Assembly: GCA_043798435.1 (NCBI GenBank)
Contig: JAZDOR010000071.1
Span: forward strand, 1-7,407
Source: JAGUXG01 sp043798435
GTDB taxonomy: Bacteria > UBA9089 > UBA9088 > JAGUXG01
Direction of reading: 5' to 3'
Length of the DNA: 7,407 nucleotides
Under the pieces are notes generated by a model. The model was given only the letters and a program-made list of their open reading frames with translations. It searched no databases and had not been told where the DNA came from. This document shows positions 5,074 to 7,407 of this stretch, piece by piece (the stretch's first letter is position 1; each line of letters begins with the position of its first letter). A program made the position numbers and the translations under genes.

Positions 5074-6567
5074 ATGGTATACAAAGACTTACGCGGTTTT
5101 ATAAAGGCACTTGAGGAGAAGGGCTTCTTGCGAAGGGTAAAGGAGCCTGTGGACTCTGAATTAGAGATTACAGAGATTGCAGATAGGGTGGTAAAGAAGG
5201 GTGGTCCTGCCTTGCTCTTTGAGAATGTCAGGGGATATAGCTTTCCTGTTCTGATAAATGCCTTTGGCTCTCTTGCAAGGATAGAGTTGGCTTTGGGCAA
5301 TATCCAGGAGATTACAGAAAGAATCGTTGAGCTTTTGGCTTTTGAGCCTCCAAAGGGATTGTTAGAGAAGATTTTGCTCCTGCCAAAGCTTCACCAGATG
5401 AGCCAGTTTATTCCAAAGAAGATAAAGAATGGCCCTTGCCAGGAAGTGATAGTTAAGACAGAATACAGAATACAGAATACAGAATACAGAATAGTGAAAA
5501 ATGGGACTTGCAAAGAGCCAAATATCCTTGAGTTTCCCATCTTAAAATGCTGGCCAGGGGACGGCGGCAGGTTCATTACCCTGCCGATGGTCTTCACGGC
5601 TGACCCAGAGACAGGCAGAAGGAATGTGGGTATGTATAGGATGCAGGTCTATGATGGGACAACCTGCGGAATGCACTGGCATATCCATAAAGGCGGGGCA
5701 AAGCACTATAGAAGATACTGTGAATTGAATAAGAGGATGGAAGTCGCTGTAGCCTTAGGAGGGGACCCGGCTACCATTTATGCCTCCACAGCCCCTCTGC
5801 CAGATGGTATAGATGAAATGCTCTTTGCGGGATTCTTGAGGAAGGAGCCAGTAGAGTTAGTCAGGTGTGCGACCATAGACTTAGAGGTTCCAGCCCATTC
5901 TGAGATAGTCTTAGAAGGGTATGTAGAGCCTGAAGAGCTGAGAGAGGAGGGCCCCTTTGGAGACCACACTGGCTTTTATTCACCGAAAGACCTATATCCA
6001 GTCTTTCACATCACCTGCATCACCCACAGAAAAGACGCCATTTATCCAGCCACAATTGTCGGAAAGCCACCAATGGAGGACTGCTTCCTTGGAAAAGCTA
6101 CAGAGAGAATCTTTCTGCCACTATTGAAGTTTCAACTTCCAGAGATAACTGATATTAACCTGCCCATAGAAGGCGTCTTTCACAACTGTGCCATTGTTTC
6201 CATCAAAAAGGAGTATCCTGGGCAGGCAAAGAAGGTGATTCATTCCCTCTGGGGTATGGGACAGATGATGTTCACCAAGATAATTATTGTTGTTGACAGC
6301 GATGTTTGCATCCAGAATCTCTCAGAGGTTGCCTGGAAGGTCTTCAATAATATTGACCCAAAGAACGATATTATCTTCTCTGAGGGTCCATTAGATGTCT
6401 TGGACCATGCCAGCAACACCCCTTACTACGGCACAAAGGTCGGAATAGATGCCACCAGAAAGGATGAAGGGGAAGGAAGAACAAGACCCTGGCCAGATGA
6501 GATACGGATGTCTCCTGAGATAAAGAAGCTGGTGGATAAGAAATGGGGACTCTATGGCATAGAATAA
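5074..6567 (+). CDS. ubiD: UbiD-family prenylated-FMN-dependent decarboxylase, likely quinone biosynthesis
   Basis: UbiD enzymes remove the carboxyl group from an aromatic intermediate such as a prenylated hydroxybenzoate or, in futalosine-type menaquinone synthesis, a prenylated naphthoate. They use prenylated FMN made by a UbiX partner. The 497-residue protein aligns by eye along the family: KKGGPALLFENVRGYSFPVL near the N-terminus, CWPGDGGRFITLP, DPETGRRNVGMYRMQVYDG, GGDPATIYAS-APLPDGIDE, then TRPWPDEI near the end. Candidate catalytic residues are Arg189 in MYRMQ, and Glu292 and Asp297 in EGPFGDH, matching the Glu-Arg-Glu/Asp arrangement known for UbiD and Fdc1. Residues 129-140 (TEYRIQNTEYRI) come from a 7-bp repeat in a linker before the cofactor domain; they probably form a tolerated surface insertion and explain the slightly long length. 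The start is set by GGGGAT 8 nt upstream. The substrate cannot be read from sequence; the adjacent UbiE/MenG gene argues for quinone synthesis. Confidence 0.93.
   Translation: MVYKDLRGFIKALEEKGFLRRVKEPVDSELEITEIADRVVKKGGPALLFENVRGYSFPVLINAFGSLARIELALGNIQEITERIVELLAFEPPKGLLEKILLLPKLHQMSQFIPKKIKNGPCQEVIVKTEYRIQNTEYRIVKNGTCKEPNILEFPILKCWPGDGGRFITLPMVFTADPETGRRNVGMYRMQVYDGTTCGMHWHIHKGGAKHYRRYCELNKRMEVAVALGGDPATIYASTAPLPDGIDEMLFAGFLRKEPVELVRCATIDLEVPAHSEIVLEGYVEPEELREEGPFGDHTGFYSPKDLYPVFHITCITHRKDAIYPATIVGKPPMEDCFLGKATERIFLPLLKFQLPEITDINLPIEGVFHNCAIVSIKKEYPGQAKKVIHSLWGMGQMMFTKIIIVVDSDVCIQNLSEVAWKVFNNIDPKNDIIFSEGPLDVLDHASNTPYYGTKVGIDATRKDEGEGRTRPWPDEIRMSPEIKKLVDKKWGLYGIE
5458..5492 (+). repeat. 7-bp tandem repeat (x5) inside ubiD
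   Basis: The unit ACAGAAT is repeated five times without error (5458-5492) and is translated as TEYRIQNTEYRI. Because 7 is not a multiple of 3, the peptide period is 7 residues and gain or loss of one or two units breaks the frame. It lies between CQEVIVK and the conserved PILKCWPGDGG, a variable linker in the family. Perfect identity of all units suggests recent expansion or continued slippage. Confidence 0.95.
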
Positions 6568-6572
6568 GATGC

Positions 6573-6603
6573 ACCGCAGAGACGCAGAGCTTACAGAGAA
6601 AAA
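6573..6603. repeat. CGCAGAG-type dispersed repeat, copy 2 (half element)
   Basis: ACCGCAGAG followed by CGCAGAG and ACAGAGAAAAA repeats the left arm of the 4908-4983 element, starting 6 bp after the ubiD stop. No complementary right arm follows, so this copy is a half element and cannot form the same hairpin. The two copies bracket ubiD. Confidence 0.65.
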
Positions 6604-6610
6604 GATAAAT

Positions 6611-6626
6611 AATAGGGGACAGTTAC
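6611..6626 (+). repeat. GGGGACAG-type dispersed repeat, copy 2
   Basis: AATAGGGGACAGTTAC matches the minus-strand copy at 3817-3832 in 15 of 16 bases. It lies between ubiD and the transposase remnant, about 80 bp before the transposase ATG. It could therefore mark the left end of that insertion sequence, or be an independent REP-like element. The remaining bases of 6627-6703 are AT-rich with no gene seen. Confidence 0.5.
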
Positions 6627-6703
6627 AATACTGTTCGGAATGATTTTTACTTATATTATTTTGTTAAAGGAAAAGGAATAAAATAGCAGATATATAGAAT
6701 AGG

Positions 6704-7407
6704 ATGACAACAATTCCTATTCTTAAAATTTCATTAGTAAAGAAAGGGCGTCCAAAGAAAGACCCCATTAAAGAAAAAACCGGTAGCGCTCTTAAGCTTA
6801 TTCATAAGTTTATTCCTCTGCTTGAACGCTTTCATCTGGTTCGTGACCACCATAACAGAGAGCTCCACCTTAACCAATATATTTCCCTTATTTTATTCTA
6901 CTTCTTTAATCCTATCCTAAGTAGTCTTCGTGGAATTCAACAAGTTTCTCACCTTGAGAAGGTTAAGAAGATGCTTGGTGTTAAAAGCACAAGCACAAGG
7001 CTTCCTTTCTGAGGCAAGCAGTGTTTTTGATGCTGACCTCGTTGCCCCCTTGATTAAAGAACTGGCTAAGAAGGCTATCCCTTTAGAAAAAGACCCCAAA
7101 CTTAAAAACCTTCAACAGGCTCTTGTGGCTATGGATGGAACACTCCTTCCTGCCCTGCCTAAAATGCTTTGGGCCTTATGGCTTAATGACCAACACAAGG
7201 CAGCTAAACTTCATCTTAAAAAGTTATAAAGTAAAAAGTTTATAAAGTTATAAAATTGTAGATCAGAAACTTTATAAACTCTACTGGTGATGATAAAAAA
7301 GCTCACGGTGCAAAGGGAGGACAGTTGTCCGATTAGGATGCAAAGGCAAACAAGATGACCTTACTCAGCCTGTGCGTGTTATTGAAATCTTCCATAAAGG
7401 TAATAGC
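6704..7407 (+). pseudogene. IS4-type DDE transposase remnant in three frames, cut by the window edge
   Basis: The N-terminal part (ATG 6704) reads KLIHKFIPLLERFHLVRDHH, NRELHLNQYISLILFYFFNP and SLRGIQQVSHLEKVKKMLG, a recognisable IS4-family pattern. After about 6997 one extra base ends this frame at 7010-7012. The next frame continues the protein: GFLSEASSVFDADLVAPLIK, then ALVAMDGTLLPALP, whose MDGT probably contains the first DDE aspartate, and NDQHKAAKLHLK, stopping at 7227-7229. AT-rich repeat sequence of about 70 bp then interrupts the gene. From about 7312 a third stretch resumes as transposase-like sequence (TVVRLGCKGKQDDLTQPVRV, then IEIFHKGN) to the window end. Conserved sequence between the second and third parts is missing. 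At least two lesions make it non-functional as written. The ATG is followed by a Lys-rich leader (KKGRPKKDPIKEK), and the true start is uncertain. Confidence 0.85.
7221..7280. repeat. TTATAAAG-type repeat with perfect 13-bp hairpin inside the transposase remnant
   Basis: AGTTTATAAAGTT (7237-7249) and AACTTTATAAACT (7268-7280) are perfect inverted repeats around an 18-nt loop. AAGTTATAAA is also directly repeated (7221-7230 and 7245-7254). The segment replaces conserved transposase sequence and supplies the stop codon ending the second fragment. It looks like a short repeat inserted into, or filling a deletion in, the transposase gene. Confidence 0.8.

Noticed and set aside
5354..5364. Another copy of the GGGATTG repeat within ubiD
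   Set aside because: Only about 9 bases (AAGGGATTG) match and they encode conserved-looking protein sequence; consistent with chance.
5004..5969. Minus-strand open frames opposite ubiD, including one reading the ACAGAAT repeat backwards
   Set aside because: They are shadows of the conserved ubiD frame; the repeated ILYSVFCILYS peptide is just the repeat in reverse.
1..7407. tRNA, rRNA, riboswitch or a new multi-gene defence system
   Set aside because: No cloverleaf-like conserved arms, rRNA sequence or riboswitch core was seen. The only defence-like genes are the small toxin-antitoxin pair, which is of a known type.

Overview
The window reads as accessory-rich chromosome from an uncultured bacterium of moderate GC content. 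Arginine is mostly encoded by AGG/AGA. No gene here fixes the phylum. Several kinds of short repeat sit between and inside genes, including 7-bp and 14-bp units translated within proteins, CGCAGAG-type repeats and TTATAAAG-type repeats. From memory this style is common in genomes of candidate-phylum anaerobes and some Planctomycetes or Deltaproteobacteria, so any placement is a weak inference.

Layout, left to right. Positions 125-2977 (+) hold an apparently complete uvrA, the damage-recognition ATPase of nucleotide excision repair; its last ~18 codons are built from a 14-bp tandem repeat. Positions 3054-3727 (-) hold a convergent two-gene module: a VapC-like PIN-domain toxin gene broken by one extra base, and a small antitoxin-like gene 4 bp downstream. 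A 60-bp attC-like inverted-repeat segment lies just upstream of the toxin. Positions 3838-4122 form a gene-free cluster with six copies of a palindrome-centred repeat (core GTGTAAACTGTTTAC) at irregular spacing. Positions 4195-4859 (+) hold a ubiE/menG-type quinone C-methyltransferase split by a frameshift. Positions 5074-6567 (+) hold an intact ubiD-type decarboxylase carrying an in-frame 7-bp x5 repeat. Positions 6704-7407 (+) hold a decayed IS4-type transposase gene that runs off the right edge.

The methyltransferase and decarboxylase are both steps of respiratory quinone synthesis (ubiquinone, or menaquinone in an anaerobe, where UbiD- and UbiE/MenG-type enzymes act after ring prenylation). 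A quinone gene pair is therefore likely, although its first gene is damaged in this sequence. A UbiX-type flavin prenyltransferase, needed to make the UbiD cofactor, is not in the window.

The most interesting material is the repeat biology. Repeats are inserted in coding sequence while keeping frame (uvrA, ubiD). One repeat's first 12 bases recur as the ribosome binding site of ubiD. A 7-bp tandem array inside ubiD would switch the frame if one unit were gained or lost. Three genes carry frame disruptions; each could be real decay, recoding or a consensus error, and raw reads would decide. I did not find a convincing new defence or other multi-gene system.
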